Shown one piece after another: positions 16,965 to 26,419 of a stretch of 64,000 nt of DNA. The notes beneath the pieces are model-generated. The model made no database searches and was not told the DNA's origin. It saw only the letters and a program-made list of their open reading frames with translations. The position numbers and the translations under genes are program-made. The first letter of the stretch is position 1. Each line of letters opens with the position of its first letter. Source of the DNA: an uncultured Photobacterium sp. (lineage in GTDB: Bacteria > Pseudomonadota > Gammaproteobacteria > Enterobacterales > Vibrionaceae). The stretch is from positions 36,048 to 100,047 of the forward strand of contig NZ_CANMZV010000017.1 of the NCBI RefSeq assembly GCF_947502415.1, read 5' to 3'.

Positions 16965-19736
16965 ATGGCAACTATCCCAGAAAATCCACTTATCCTGATT
17001 GACGGATCATCCTACCTCTACCGCGCCTATCATGCTGCGCCAAACTTTACCAATTCCGACGGTGAGCCGACGGGGGCCGTATACGGTGTGGTTAATATGC
17101 TGCGCAGTATGTTGCGCCAGTATGCGACCGAGCATATTGCGGTGATCTTTGATGCTAAAGGCAAAACCTTCCGAGATGAGATATACCCGGAATATAAGGC
17201 GCACCGCCCGCCGATGCCGGATGATCTTCGTGGCCAGATCGAACCGTTGCATGCGGTGATCAAGGCGATGGGGCTGCCATTGATCTCGATTTCCGGGGTA
17301 GAGGCGGATGATGTGATTGGTACCTTGGCAACCCAAGCGTCGAAAGCGGGTATGCCTGTGCTGATCAGTACCGGTGATAAAGATATGGCTCAGCTGGTAG
17401 ATAAGAATATCACGCTGATCAACACCATGACTGATGTGGTGATGGATCCTGCCGGGGTTGTTGATAAGTTCGGTATCGGCCCTGAGCTGATCATCGATTA
17501 CTTGGCTCTGATGGGCGATAAGGTCGATAACATTCCGGGCGTACCGGGTGTCGGTGAGAAAACGGCCAAGGCGTTGTTGACGGGTATCGGTGGTTTGGAT
17601 GCTTTATATGCCGATCTTGATTCGATTCCGCCATTGGGGTTCCGCGGTTCGAAAACCATGCCTAAGAAGCTAGAAGAGCACAAAGACGCTGCATACCTTT
17701 CTTACGAGCTGGCAACCATTAAGCTTGATGTCGAGCTGGATGTAACTCCGGATCAGTTGCGCAAGGGCGAGCCGGATACCGATGAGCTGACTAAGCTGTT
17801 CGGTAAACTGCAATTCCGCCGTTGGCTGACTGAAATGCTTGATGGTAGCGACGGTAAGATTGTTGCTGATGAGAAGGCTGCATCTGTGGCGGTTGAGAAA
17901 AAGCCGGTAGCACCAGTGATTGACCGTAGCGGTTATGAAACAGTATTGGATGAAGCTTCATTCAATGCTTGGTTGGAGAAGCTGAAAGCCGCTGATGTTA
18001 TTGCCTTTGATACCGAAACGGATGGCCTTGATTATATGACGGCGAACCTGATTGGGGTGTCGTTTGCTGTTGAGGAAGGTAAGGCGGCTTATGTCCCTGT
18101 TGCCCATGACTATTTGGATGCCCCGGCCCAGCTGGAGCGTGATTGGGTGCTGGCTCAGCTTAAACCGCTGCTGGAAGACCCTACACAGGACAAGGTTGGT
18201 CAGAATCTGAAATTCGATGCCAGCATCCTGGCTCGTTACGATATTACGATGCAGGGTATTAAGTATGACACCATGCTTGAATCGTATGTGTTCAACAGCG
18301 TGGTCGGCCGTCATGATATGGATAGCCTGGCGCTGCGTTATCTGGAACACAAGACTATCAGCTTTGAAGAGATTGCCGGTAAGGGTAAAAAGCAGCTGAC
18401 TTTCAACCAAATTGACCTGGAGCAGGCGGGCCCTTATGCGGCTGAAGATGCTGATATTACCCTGCGTCTGCACAATCAGTTGATTGAGAAGGTGAATGCA
18501 GACGAGAAGCTGAAATCGGTCTTTGAAGATATTGAGATGCCATTGGTACCAGTGCTCTCTCGCATGGAGCGTACCGGGGTATTGATCGATAGCATGCAGT
18601 TGAGTTCTCAGTCAGCGGAACTTGCTGTTCGTCTTGCTGAGCTGGAGAAGAAAGCTTTTGAGATTGCCGGTGAGGAGTTTAACCTGAGCTCGCCGAAGCA
18701 GCTTCAGGCCATCCTGTTTGAAAAGATGGAACTGCCAATACTGAAGAAAACACCGTCAGGGGCGCCGTCGACTAATGAAGAAGTCTTGCAGGAGCTGGCA
18801 CTGGACTACCCGCTGCCGAAGCTGATCCTGGAATACCGTAGCCTGGCGAAGCTAAAGTCTACCTATACCGACAAGCTGCCGAAGATGGTGAACCCGGCGA
18901 CAGGGCGTGTACATACTTCTTACCACCAGGCTGTGACAGCGACCGGTCGTTTGTCATCAAGTGATCCGAACCTGCAGAATATCCCTGTTCGTAATGAAGA
19001 AGGCCGCCGTATTCGTCAGGCCTTCATCGCCCCGACGGGTTATAAGGTATTGGCTGTCGACTACTCGCAGATTGAGCTGCGGATCATGGCTCACCTTTCT
19101 GGGGACAAGGCCCTGCTGGATGCGTTTAAGCATGGTAAGGATATCCATGCCGCGACTGCTGCTGAAATCCTTGGTCTGCCGATTGAATCTGTAACCAATG
19201 AACAGCGCCGCCGCGCGAAAGCGATCAACTTCGGTTTGATTTATGGTATGAGTGCCTTTGGCTTGGCCAAGCAGCTGGATATGGGACGCAATGAGGCTCA
19301 GGACTATATGAATGTCTACTTTGAGCGTTATCCGGGTGTACTGGAATACATGGAGAGTACCCGAACGGCTGCCAGCGAACAGGGTTATGTGGAAACGTTA
19401 TATGGTCGCCGTTTGTACCTGCCGGATATCAAGTCACGTAATGGTATGCGCCGCAAGGCTGCGGAACGAGCTGCGATCAATGCGCCTATGCAGGGGACGG
19501 CTGCTGACATCATTAAGCGCGCAATGGTAATGGTTGATCAGTGGGTTGAGCAGCAGGAACCAGGACGCGTTCGCCTACTTATGCAAGTTCATGACGAACT
19601 TGTTTTTGAAGTACAGGAATCCGAGCTTGAGAGTGTGTCTGCGGAAGTTCGCCGTTTGATGGAATCGGCGGCTGAATTGGATGTGCCTTTGATTGCTGAT
19701 GCAGGTACTGGTGATAATTGGGACCAGGCTCACTAA
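16965..19736 (+). CDS. polA: DNA polymerase I
   Basis: Repair and Okazaki-fragment polymerase of 923 residues. An N-terminal 5'-nuclease domain ([37 protein letters not shown], about 1-290) precedes a 3'-5' proofreading domain that keeps its metal ligands ([22 protein letters not shown]), then the polymerase: motif [10 protein letters not shown], motif [15 protein letters not shown], motif [10 protein letters not shown]. The start is taken at the ATG of [14 protein letters not shown] (16965), matching family N-termini; the longer reading adds 19 unrelated residues. It is followed by a terminator and by Spot 42, as in E. coli. Confidence 0.98.
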   Translation: MATIPENPLILIDGSSYLYRAYHAAPNFTNSDGEPTGAVYGVVNMLRSMLRQYATEHIAVIFDAKGKTFRDEIYPEYKAHRPPMPDDLRGQIEPLHAVIKAMGLPLISISGVEADDVIGTLATQASKAGMPVLISTGDKDMAQLVDKNITLINTMTDVVMDPAGVVDKFGIGPELIIDYLALMGDKVDNIPGVPGVGEKTAKALLTGIGGLDALYADLDSIPPLGFRGSKTMPKKLEEHKDAAYLSYELATIKLDVELDVTPDQLRKGEPDTDELTKLFGKLQFRRWLTEMLDGSDGKIVADEKAASVAVEKKPVAPVIDRSGYETVLDEASFNAWLEKLKAADVIAFDTETDGLDYMTANLIGVSFAVEEGKAAYVPVAHDYLDAPAQLERDWVLAQLKPLLEDPTQDKVGQNLKFDASILARYDITMQGIKYDTMLESYVFNSVVGRHDMDSLALRYLEHKTISFEEIAGKGKKQLTFNQIDLEQAGPYAAEDADITLRLHNQLIEKVNADEKLKSVFEDIEMPLVPVLSRMERTGVLIDSMQLSSQSAELAVRLAELEKKAFEIAGEEFNLSSPKQLQAILFEKMELPILKKTPSGAPSTNEEVLQELALDYPLPKLILEYRSLAKLKSTYTDKLPKMVNPATGRVHTSYHQAVTATGRLSSSDPNLQNIPVRNEEGRRIRQAFIAPTGYKVLAVDYSQIELRIMAHLSGDKALLDAFKHGKDIHAATAAEILGLPIESVTNEQRRRAKAINFGLIYGMSAFGLAKQLDMGRNEAQDYMNVYFERYPGVLEYMESTRTAASEQGYVETLYGRRLYLPDIKSRNGMRRKAAERAAINAPMQGTAADIIKRAMVMVDQWVEQQEPGRVRLLMQVHDELVFEVQESELESVSAEVRRLMESAAELDVPLIADAGTGDNWDQAH

Positions 19737-19772
19737 TCCTCCAAAGCCTTTGGTAAATACAGAGTTTCAATC

Positions 19773-19802
19773 AATAGCCAGCCTCGTGCTGGCTATTTTT
19801 TT
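19773..19802 (+). terminator. polA terminator
   Basis: AATAGCCAGC-ctcgt-GCTGGCTATT with a T-run after the stem. Confidence 0.9.
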
Positions 19803-19915
19803 ATGAGAAATAAATACTAGTAAAATTACTGTTTGTATAATTGAGTTACGAGAAAATGAAAAAAAACTACAAAAATGTCTTTTCAAAACTGTGCATTTGA
19901 TATACAGTTATCGGC

Positions 19916-20017
19916 GTAGGGTACAGAGGTAAGATGTTCTATCTTTCAGACCTTTTGTTTCACGTTATTGGATTTGGCTGATTCAGCCGCCCTGGTCGAT
20001 TGACCAGGGCGTTTTTT
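19916..20017 (+). ncRNA. spf: Spot 42 small RNA
   Basis: A 102-nt Hfq-dependent RNA acting in carbon catabolite control. It starts GTAGGGTACAGAGGTAAGAT and stays almost identical to E. coli Spot 42 for the first 60 or so bases (GACCTTTTGTTTCACGTTAT), then ends with the terminator GCCCTGGTC-gatt-GACCAGGGC plus T6. A TTTTCA (19880) and TACAGT (19903) pair 17 bases apart is the likely promoter. The position between polA and engB is the conserved one. Confidence 0.96.
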
Positions 20018-20263
20018 ATTTCAGCGCTAAAAAATCTCTCCTTGCTCCATTTTCTTTTTATTTCCTTCGTTATTTTTGCTGCTTTGACCTGTATGTCTGC
20101 TCACATTGGCGATAGAAATGCAACTGGTTTCTCTTTGGGCTAATTGGGACATTTTTATCTTATCCCCCGCAATAAGGCCTGCAATTTGTAGTCTGGGTCA
20201 CCCTTTGTTGTTCGTTTAGAGTAATTACTTTAATTGTTATTATGAGATGGGTATAATTATTCA

Positions 20264-20361
20264 TGCTTCTTGTTCATATTTGTTATTGGTAGCGGGTTCT
20301 CAAGCCGGCTAGCCAACAAATCCATGAAATAGCCACTCCCGGTTTGGGGTGGCTTTTTTTT
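20264..20361 (+). ncRNA. Candidate small RNA downstream of Spot 42
   Basis: A perfect TATAAT (20252-20257) is followed, about 80 bases on, by a clear intrinsic terminator AGCCACTCC-cggttt-GGGGTGGCT with eight T (20331-20361). No reading frame is present between them. The predicted transcript is about 98 nt. From memory, a second small RNA gene just downstream of spf (VSsrna24) was described in Aliivibrio salmonicida; this may be its homologue, but I cannot align them here. The stretch 20018-20251 shows nothing else. Confidence 0.6.
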
Positions 20362-20697
20362 CATCTGCCAAATCTCATCGCTGTAATTAAATTTCAATAA
20401 TCACGCTAAAAGCGAACATCGGTTAGAACTTATTTTGCATGGGAAAACAATTGGATGCGATTTTGTGGCCAAAGCACTAAAAGCCGATGTTTTGTGGTGA
20501 TAAAAGCGGGCAGGGAGCTGAAACTGGTGATGAAAAAACAAACAAAAGCGGTATAAAAAACTTGCGTTGGTCTGGGAAATCATTGATCCTTTCTAGACTA
20601 AAATAAAAACCTCCTATTTCTCTCCCGTTGCCCCACCTGGAAGGTGGGGAATTTTTATGGCCCTGTCCATAGAGCCATATTTTCTGCATCTCAGCGG
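20362..20697. other. Gene-free stretch with an orphan terminator-like hairpin
   Basis: No protein gene is supported. A perfect 8-bp stem CCCCACCT/AGGTGGGG with a 3-base loop (20631-20649) is followed by AATTTTTA on the plus strand. AACATCGG (20415-20422) and CCGATGTT (20484-20491) form an inverted repeat 62 bases apart, and TTTTGTGG occurs twice. A TATAAA lies at 20552. What the plus-strand hairpin terminates is unclear. Confidence 0.4.
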
Positions 20698-21375
20698 TTA
20701 TTCCGCATCGTCACCAGAGTGTTGCTCTAGCAACTCATCATCGCTTTCCAGCAGTGCTTGCTGACGTTTCAGCTCCGGAGCAAACCAGCTATCCAGCTTG
20801 CGGCGAACCTGGTCGACACCAATCCCTTTCAGTGATGAGAAGACTTCGACTTGGACATCACCGCCAAAGGCTAGTGACGTTTCACGCACTTTCATGAGTT
20901 GCTGTTTGCGGGCACCGCTTTTTAGCTTGTCGGCTTTGGTTAGTAGTACCAGCACCGGCAAGCGACTTTCAACGGCCCAGCTGACCATTTGCTGGTCAAG
21001 ATCTTTCATCGGGTGGCGGATATCCATCAGCACGACAAGGCCTTGTAGACATTCTCGCTTCTGTAGGTACTCACCCAATGATTTCTGCCATTTAAGCTTC
21101 ATTTCTAGCGGAACTTGGGCAAAGCCGTAGCCCGGCAGGTCAATTACGTTACAACCGTTAACAACTTCAAACATGTTAATCAGCTGGGTACGACCCGGTG
21201 TTTTTGAGGTTCGTGCCAGGCTTTTCTGATCGGTAATACGGTTCAGGGCACTGGACTTCCCTGCGTTGGAGCGGCCAGCAAATGCGATCTCAACGCCGGT
21301 GTCGTTTGGCAAGTGGCGGATATCCGGTGCACTTGTGATGAATCTTGTGTTTCTATAGTTGAGAGGTTGATTCAC
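20698..21375 (-). CDS. engB: Ribosome biogenesis GTPase EngB (YihA/YsxC)
   Basis: A 225-residue TrmE-Era-EngA-like GTPase needed for 50S subunit assembly. G1 is [13 protein letters not shown]2 Thr lies in [13 protein letters not shown]3 is DLPGYGFA, G4 is LTKADK, G5 is SSLKG. The start is taken as the GTG at 21375 ([12 protein letters not shown]), six bases after GGAG and matching the short N-terminus of E. coli EngB; a TTG five codons upstream is less likely. The acidic tail [14 protein letters not shown] is typical. It diverges from the cytochrome c4 gene. Confidence 0.96.
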   Translation of the reverse strand: MNQPLNYRNTRFITSAPDIRHLPNDTGVEIAFAGRSNAGKSSALNRITDQKSLARTSKTPGRTQLINMFEVVNGCNVIDLPGYGFAQVPLEMKLKWQKSLGEYLQKRECLQGLVVLMDIRHPMKDLDQQMVSWAVESRLPVLVLLTKADKLKSGARKQQLMKVRETSLAFGGDVQVEVFSSLKGIGVDQVRRKLDSWFAPELKRQQALLESDDELLEQHSGDDAE

Positions 21376-21533
21376 TGTTAACTCCGTCAAGTCTTCATGT
21401 AGTCGACTGATTACTTTTTTGTGAAAATGTGTAAAATATAAGAAAATCGAGCTTGGTTTGTGGTCGCATTGTATACCATGTAACTAAGCATTACTTGTGG
21501 TACTGGAAGCTCAATAATTATAAACGGAATGTC

Positions 21534-22151
21534 ATGAAGAAATTAGCACTGATATTAACTCTTCTTGCCAGTTGCTCAACCTGGGCCCAAGGAGATGCAG
21601 AAGCTGGAAAAGCAAAAGCCGCAACCTGTGCAGCCTGCCATGGCGCAGACGGTAACAGCATTATGGCGCAATACCCGAAAATCGCTGGTCAGCATCCCGG
21701 TTATCTTGAAAAACAGCTGAAAGATTTCAAGCAGGCAATGACTACTGGCGGCAAGCAGGGCCGTAATGATCCGGTGATGGGGGGGATGGCAATGCCGCTG
21801 ACTGAACAGGATATGGCGGATCTTGCTGCTTACTATGCCAGCTTGCCGATTTCTGATAACACCACTCCGGAATCTTCCATTGAAATAGGTCAGAGTTTGT
21901 ATCGGTTTGGGGATGCTGAGCGCGGTATCGCAGCCTGTACTGCCTGTCACGGTCCGCGTGGTAACGGAACCAGCCTCTCTGGTTTCCCGAAAATTTCTGG
22001 TCAGAATGCAGAATATGTGAAGCTGCAGCTGGATAAGTTCCGTGCCGGTCAGCGAAGTAATGATCTCAATGCGATGATGCGCTCGGTAGCCGCTAAGCTG
22101 ACTGATGACGAAATTAGTGCTCTATCCCAGTATGTGGGTGGTTTGCATTAA
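21534..22151 (+). CDS. Diheme cytochrome c4
   Basis: A 205-residue periplasmic electron carrier. A signal peptide (MKKLALILTLLASCSTWAQ) is followed by two similar class I cytochrome c domains, each with a heme motif (CAACH and CTACH) and a downstream Met ligand region (GMAMPLTEQDMADLAAYYA; NAMMRSVAAKLTDDEISALSQYV). It likely feeds electrons to a terminal oxidase. The ATG at 21534 starts a proper signal peptide; the longer upstream frame is not secretory. It is followed by a terminator at 22194-22220. The gene next to engB is commonly a c4-type cytochrome in gamma-proteobacteria. Confidence 0.94.
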   Translation: MKKLALILTLLASCSTWAQGDAEAGKAKAATCAACHGADGNSIMAQYPKIAGQHPGYLEKQLKDFKQAMTTGGKQGRNDPVMGGMAMPLTEQDMADLAAYYASLPISDNTTPESSIEIGQSLYRFGDAERGIAACTACHGPRGNGTSLSGFPKISGQNAEYVKLQLDKFRAGQRSNDLNAMMRSVAAKLTDDEISALSQYVGGLH

Positions 22152-22193
22152 TTGTGTGAGTTTATGAAAATCCATTAATGATTTGCTCAAATG

Positions 22194-22220
22194 AAAAAGG
22201 CAGCTATGGCTGCCTTTTTT
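22194..22220 (+). terminator. Cytochrome c4 gene terminator
   Basis: AAAAAGGCAGC-tatg-GCTGCCTTTTTT. Confidence 0.92.
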
Positions 22221-22313
22221 GTACCTGGAGCAAAAAAAGTCAGACACTGAGGCCGTTTTGCCCTGCAAGTTAATAACAAAATTGTCGATGACGGAGAGAA
22301 AAGCTGACCAGCT

Positions 22314-22324
22314 TGTAAGAGATC
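22314..22324 (+). promoter_or_regulatory. GacA/VarA/UvrY half-site upstream of the Csr RNA
   Basis: TGTAAGAGATC matches the left half of the UvrY/GacA activating sequence (TGTAAG...CTTACA); the right half is not conserved. It lies about 150 bases before the predicted RNA start, near the usual distance for csrB/csrC genes. Confidence 0.45.
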
Positions 22325-22460
22325 GGCCATTCGATGCGGGCGATGATGATGAAAGGGTGGTGGGATGCTGTTGTTAATTGCTTATAGAACAGTGATTTAT
22401 ATATAGGTGGAGATTGTTTCATAAAATCAGCATAACTAAACAATATTGTATATAGCCTGA

Positions 22461-22933
22461 ATCAGCGTAGAGTTGGCGGGGTCAGCAGGGAAAGCGACAA
22501 AGGATAGGAAAGCGCCATTGAAGGCATAGGAAGGAGCCAAAAGAATTCACAGGACGTCTGGCCAGGGAGGCCGGGAAGTTCGCAAGATGCGTAGGATTCG
22601 TCAGGAAGACGCTTACGGAAAAGACTTCGGAAGAAGACTCGGTGCACGATGGAGAGTGTATCCACAGGGATGGTGAAATGGGTTACCGGGACGGGTAACA
22701 CGCTTTATGGAAAAGCCGGTTAGGGATTAATCGCAGCAACAGGATGTTGTCGCAAGGACGGTGAAAATTCATCAGGATGATGAAAAACAATAAACGTTGG
22801 CAGGGAAAGCACTAAAAACAAAAGGATTGTTGTCTAACTGGGATGTTTGAATACTGGTTAAGGACAGACTAGACAGGATATAAGCCAGCAATGGCGACCC
22901 ACAGAGCGACAGGTGTATACCTGTCGCTTTTTT
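22461..22933 (+). ncRNA. csrC: CsrB/CsrC-type CsrA-sequestering RNA
   Basis: A regulatory RNA of about 470 nt that titrates the translational regulator CsrA. It contains 25 GGA triplets in 440 bases, mostly as AGGA or AGGGA and many in hairpin loops (for example CTTACGGAAAAG and GGGTTACCGGGACGGGTAAC), and ends with the terminator GCGACAGGT-gtat-ACCTGTCGC plus T6. No reading frame makes sense across it. A TATATA at 22449 is the likely -10. It lies between engB and yihI, the place of csrC in E. coli, so csrC is the best name. The 5' end is approximate. Confidence 0.9.
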
Positions 22934-23070
22934 CTTTTTGGCCTGTAGGCCACCTTCTCTGTGGTGCAAAAGTGCACATTTCTCCATCGAATCTGCTATG
23001 ATACCCGGCTTCATTTTGAGCCAGCCTGCGGTGTAATGAATTGCCGGCTGGATAGAGGAGTCAGAAAGTC

Positions 23071-23712
23071 ATGCAAACCTGCCCGCTATGTCATAGCCAG
23101 TCGGCCGGTACGTTCCACCAGGATAAGCGTCGCGCGTATTTTCGCTGCTTGGACTGCGCATTGATTTTTGCCGAACCTGATGCGTTGTTGCCTCCGGAAG
23201 ATGAAAAAGCTGTTTATGATCAGCATGAAAATAATCCGGAAGATCTGGGTTACCGCAGTTTTCTCGGTCGTTTGGCAACCCCGTTGGCTGAGCGCCTTGG
23301 TGCATCGCCGCTTAGCGGTCTGGATTTTGGCTGCGGACCGGGCCCGACTCTTTCGGTGATGCTGGAGGAGATGGGGTATAATATGGCGATCTATGATCCG
23401 TATTTTGCCCATAAGCCTGAGGCCTTGGAACGGCAGTATGACTTTGTCACCTGTACTGAAGCGATCGAACATTTTTATACGCCTGCGAAGGAATGGGGGC
23501 AGTTGATCGGTATGGTGAAACCCGGTGGATGGCTGGGTTTGATGACTAAGTTAGCCACTGATATCGATGCCTTTGTGCAATGGCATTATAAGAACGACCC
23601 AACCCATGTGAGCTTTTTCAGCCGCGAGACTTTCCGTTACCTGGCACAGCGAGATAGCCTGGAAGTCGAGTTTGTTGGAAATGATGTAATTTTGCTGAGG
23701 AAAACCCAGTAA
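23071..23712 (+). CDS. Zinc-ribbon class I SAM-dependent methyltransferase
   Basis: A 213-residue protein with an N-terminal zinc-ribbon-like knuckle (Cys4, Cys7, Cys26, Cys29 in TCPLCHS and FRCLDCALIFA) and a Rossmann methyltransferase domain: motif I GLDFGCGPGPTL, motif II MAIYDPYF, motif IV VTCTEAIEHF, then MVKPGGWLGLMTKL. The substrate is unknown; the arrangement resembles small-molecule or RNA methyltransferases of the Methyltransf_23 type. GAGGAG precedes the ATG. Its TAA overlaps the ATG of yihI by one base, so the two are translationally coupled with a ribosome-assembly factor, which hints at a related role but does not prove it. Confidence 0.85.
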   Translation: MQTCPLCHSQSAGTFHQDKRRAYFRCLDCALIFAEPDALLPPEDEKAVYDQHENNPEDLGYRSFLGRLATPLAERLGASPLSGLDFGCGPGPTLSVMLEEMGYNMAIYDPYFAHKPEALERQYDFVTCTEAIEHFYTPAKEWGQLIGMVKPGGWLGLMTKLATDIDAFVQWHYKNDPTHVSFFSRETFRYLAQRDSLEVEFVGNDVILLRKTQ

Positions 23713-24266
23713 TGACCCGTAAGAAAAGAAGTCGTAAGCCAGGTTCTGAAGGACCTGCAGCATATACACAGAAATCAACAACTCAGCACGATCTGGAAGC
23801 GCGTAAGCGTCAAAAAGATAAAAAGCGTAAAGGCCTGAAGTCTGGCAGCCGTCATTCTGCCGCGCAAGTTGAAGATTCACGCGCGCAAGCTAAGCGTAAA
23901 GACCCACGTCACGGTAGCAAAAAGCCGGTAGCCCTGATTGTCGATACTAAGCCGGTAACCAAGAAAGAGCGCCGTTTGAGCGCAGAGCAAGAACTGGCGA
24001 TGCTGGAAAATGATGCACAGCTGATGGTACTGCTGGATCGTATCGAAGCTGGCGAGAAGCTGGGTGCTGGCCTGCAGAAGCAGGTAGACCAGAAACTGGA
24101 TCGCATCGAGCAGCTAATGAGTCAGCTTGGTTTGCTGGACGAAGACGAACCGGAAATGGCATCTGTTGCTGGTGTTTCTTCAGATGATGATCTGCTTGAT
24201 CAGTTTGAAAATATGGATTTAGATTCTTTTGGTGAGTCATTCGAGACCTCATCCGATAAGGAGTAA
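23712..24266 (+). CDS. yihI: Der GTPase-activating protein YihI
   Basis: A 184-residue, highly charged protein. The N-terminal half is very basic (MTRKKRSRKPGSEGPAA, ARKRQKDKKRKGLKSGSRH), the C-terminal half acidic and helical (AEQELAMLENDAQLMVLLDRIEAGEKLGAGLQKQVDQKLDRIEQLM). In E. coli YihI stimulates the GTPase Der and delays 50S assembly. It keeps the E. coli neighbourhood engB-csrC-yihI-hemN. Translation starts at TAATG, overlapping the methyltransferase gene. Confidence 0.94.
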   Translation: MTRKKRSRKPGSEGPAAYTQKSTTQHDLEARKRQKDKKRKGLKSGSRHSAAQVEDSRAQAKRKDPRHGSKKPVALIVDTKPVTKKERRLSAEQELAMLENDAQLMVLLDRIEAGEKLGAGLQKQVDQKLDRIEQLMSQLGLLDEDEPEMASVAGVSSDDDLLDQFENMDLDSFGESFETSSDKE

Positions 24267-24269
24267 CCC

Positions 24270-24749
24270 TTGCAGGATATGACGCTTTGGTTAGGGCTGG
24301 CCGGTACGATTATTGCTGTGCTGGCGGTGTATGCCGGGTATCTGTTGTTCAAACTGTACCAGCAGCATACTCGTCACAAGACTTTTCTGGAGCGAGCCAA
24401 GCTTCATCAGGTCGAGAAAATCAATGAACGCAATGCCAACATCATGGATAGCGTGTTCATTATTGCTGAAGCAGGCAAGCAGGACCAATGCGATATGTCT
24501 GAGATTTCCATTCGCCTTTATAAGCTGATGGAAGTTTTGCAGGCCGAAAAGCACGTGGATTTTGCGAGTCAGTATCCGGCAATGAATGAGCTTTACCATG
24601 TGGTCAAAGACATGCCGCGTGGTGATAAGCGCAAGACGTTGCACAAGAAAGAACGTATGAAACTTGATTTGCAGCGGATGAAAGCTGAAGCTCGCTTGCT
24701 CAATGCCATCAAGCGCGAGCTGGATACCATTCTGGAACTCAAGGCATAA
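24270..24749 (+). CDS. DUF2489 single-pass membrane protein
   Basis: A 159-residue protein with one N-terminal membrane helix (LWLGLAGTIIAVLAVYAGYLLF, about residues 6-27) and a cytoplasmic, mostly helical domain with many basic residues (DKRKTLHKKERMKLDLQRMKAEARLLNAIKREL). It belongs to DUF2489, found between yihI and hemN in many gamma-proteobacteria; function unknown. The start is taken as TTG at 24270, six bases after AAGGAG, which overlaps the yihI stop; an ATG at 24279 would be 15 bases away. It is probably cotranscribed with yihI. Confidence 0.85.
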   Translation: MQDMTLWLGLAGTIIAVLAVYAGYLLFKLYQQHTRHKTFLERAKLHQVEKINERNANIMDSVFIIAEAGKQDQCDMSEISIRLYKLMEVLQAEKHVDFASQYPAMNELYHVVKDMPRGDKRKTLHKKERMKLDLQRMKAEARLLNAIKRELDTILELKA

Positions 24750-24955
24750 ATCAAGTGGGCTATTTTAGTGCTTGATTCTCCTCATCTATACTGAAGATAT
24801 CGGTGTGGATGAGGGCTTTGGCTCAGTGCCGCCCTTGCATTGAGTCAGCTATCATTTCGGCTTTGCTGAAAAAGTAAAAATTTCTACATCATTACCAAGT
24901 TATGGCACACTTGGCATTCGCAATTTATTCCCCAGACGACTAGTGGAAGTATGTC

Positions 24956-26329
24956 ATGTCACATGAGCAGATTATTTGGGATCAGGCACTGATAGAAAAG
25001 TATAACTATTCTGGTCCTCGCTATACTTCATATCCAACCGCCCTTGAGTTCCATGAAGCTTTTACGCCGGCGGAATTTGATATGGCATGTGCTCAGTACC
25101 CTGAGCGTAACCTTTCACTGTATGTCCATATCCCATTTTGTCATAAGCTTTGTTACTACTGTGGTTGCAATAAGATCATCACTCGCCATCAGCATAAGGC
25201 AGATCAGTACCTGGATGCCCTGGAACAGGAAATTCGCCAGCGTGCGAGTTTGCTCGGTGAGCGCAAGGTCAGTCAGTTGCATTGGGGCGGTGGTACGCCA
25301 ACCTTCCTGACCAAGGCACAGGTCAGCCGCCTGATGGGGCTGTTGCGTGAGCAATTTGATTTTGCTGATGAGGCTGAAATTAGTATTGAAGTCGACCCGC
25401 GCGAGATTGAGCTGGATATGCTGGATCACCTTCGTAGCGAAGGCTTTAACCGCCTGAGTATCGGGGTGCAGGACTTCAATAAAGAAGTGCAGAAGCTGGT
25501 CAACCGTGAGCAGGACGAAGCGTTTATCTTTGCCATGGTTGAGCGGGCGAAAGAGTTGGGTTTCCGCTCTACCAACCTGGATTTGATTTATGGCCTGCCG
25601 AAGCAGAACCGTGAGTTGTTTGCCCAGACACTGGAGCAGGTACTGATGATGAAGCCAGGTCGACTGTCGGTATTTAACTATGCCCACATGCCGAAGCTGT
25701 TTGCCGCGCAGCGTAAGATCCACGATGTCGATCTGCCGACGGCCAACGAGAAACTGGCTATTTTGCAAGATACCATTGCGACTCTGACCGGCGCTGGCTA
25801 TCAGTTTATCGGTATGGATCATTTCGCATTACCGGATGATGAGCTAGCGGTAGCTCAGCGAAATGGTGTACTTCACCGAAATTTCCAGGGCTATACCACC
25901 CAGGGAGATTGTGATTTGCTTGGTCTGGGGGTTTCGGCTATTTCGATGATCGGTGATTGTTATGCCCAGAATCAGAAAGAGCTGAAGAAATACTATGCCA
26001 GCGTAGATGAGAAGCGCGAGGCATTATGGAAAGGTGTATCTCTTGATGCTGATGATTTGCTGCGTCGTGAAGCAATTAAGTCGCTGATCTGTAATTTTCA
26101 GCTGGATATGCGGGATATTGAGCAGCGTTTTGATTTGGATTTTAAAACGTATTTTGCTGAAGATCTTGAGCTGTTGCAGACGTTCATTAATGATGAGTTG
26201 GTAACAGTGGATGAGCACAATATTCATGTCGAGCTGAAAGGGCGCCTGTTGATCCGTAATATTTGTATGTGCTTTGATAAGTACCTGCGCGATCGTGCCC
26301 GCCAGCAGCAATTTTCTCGAGTGATTTAA
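24956..26329 (+). CDS. hemN: Oxygen-independent coproporphyrinogen III oxidase
   Basis: A radical SAM enzyme of 457 residues that converts coproporphyrinogen III to protoporphyrinogen IX without oxygen in heme synthesis. The cluster motif is PFCHKLCYYCGCNK (CX3CX2C plus the extra Cys typical of HemN), followed by HWGGGTPTFL and the SAM-site EISIEVDPREIE. A GGAAG ribosome site precedes the ATG. No clear FNR site was seen in the 200 bases before it. A long hairpin terminator follows at 26361-26412. Confidence 0.97.
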   Translation: MSHEQIIWDQALIEKYNYSGPRYTSYPTALEFHEAFTPAEFDMACAQYPERNLSLYVHIPFCHKLCYYCGCNKIITRHQHKADQYLDALEQEIRQRASLLGERKVSQLHWGGGTPTFLTKAQVSRLMGLLREQFDFADEAEISIEVDPREIELDMLDHLRSEGFNRLSIGVQDFNKEVQKLVNREQDEAFIFAMVERAKELGFRSTNLDLIYGLPKQNRELFAQTLEQVLMMKPGRLSVFNYAHMPKLFAAQRKIHDVDLPTANEKLAILQDTIATLTGAGYQFIGMDHFALPDDELAVAQRNGVLHRNFQGYTTQGDCDLLGLGVSAISMIGDCYAQNQKELKKYYASVDEKREALWKGVSLDADDLLRREAIKSLICNFQLDMRDIEQRFDLDFKTYFAEDLELLQTFINDELVTVDEHNIHVELKGRLLIRNICMCFDKYLRDRARQQQFSRVI

Positions 26330-26360
26330 TTACACTTGATTTTAAACGTTTCAGTTATAC

Positions 26361-26412
26361 AAAAGCCCTCATGGCTTAGGTCGAAAACCTAAGTCGTGAG
26401 GGCTTTTTTGAT
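26361..26412. terminator. Bidirectional terminator after hemN
   Basis: A long hairpin: AAAAGCCCTC pairs with GAGGGCTTTT, and inside it CTTAGGT pairs with ACCTAAG. The outer A/T tails allow termination on both strands. Confidence 0.9.
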
Positions 26413-26419
26413 AACAGGC

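Noticed and set aside
22461..22905. Direct-repeat array of GGA-containing units considered as a CRISPR-like array
   Set aside because: Spacing is irregular and repeats are only 3-6 bases; the pattern is that of CsrA binding sites.
22462..23014. Minus-strand open frames across the Csr-type RNA
   Set aside because: The region is explained by the CsrB/CsrC-type RNA; the repeated GGA motifs read as TCC/serine-rich nonsense on the other strand.
24750..24955. FNR site upstream of hemN (TTGAT at about 24771)
   Set aside because: Only one half-site is present; the second half does not match ATCAA.
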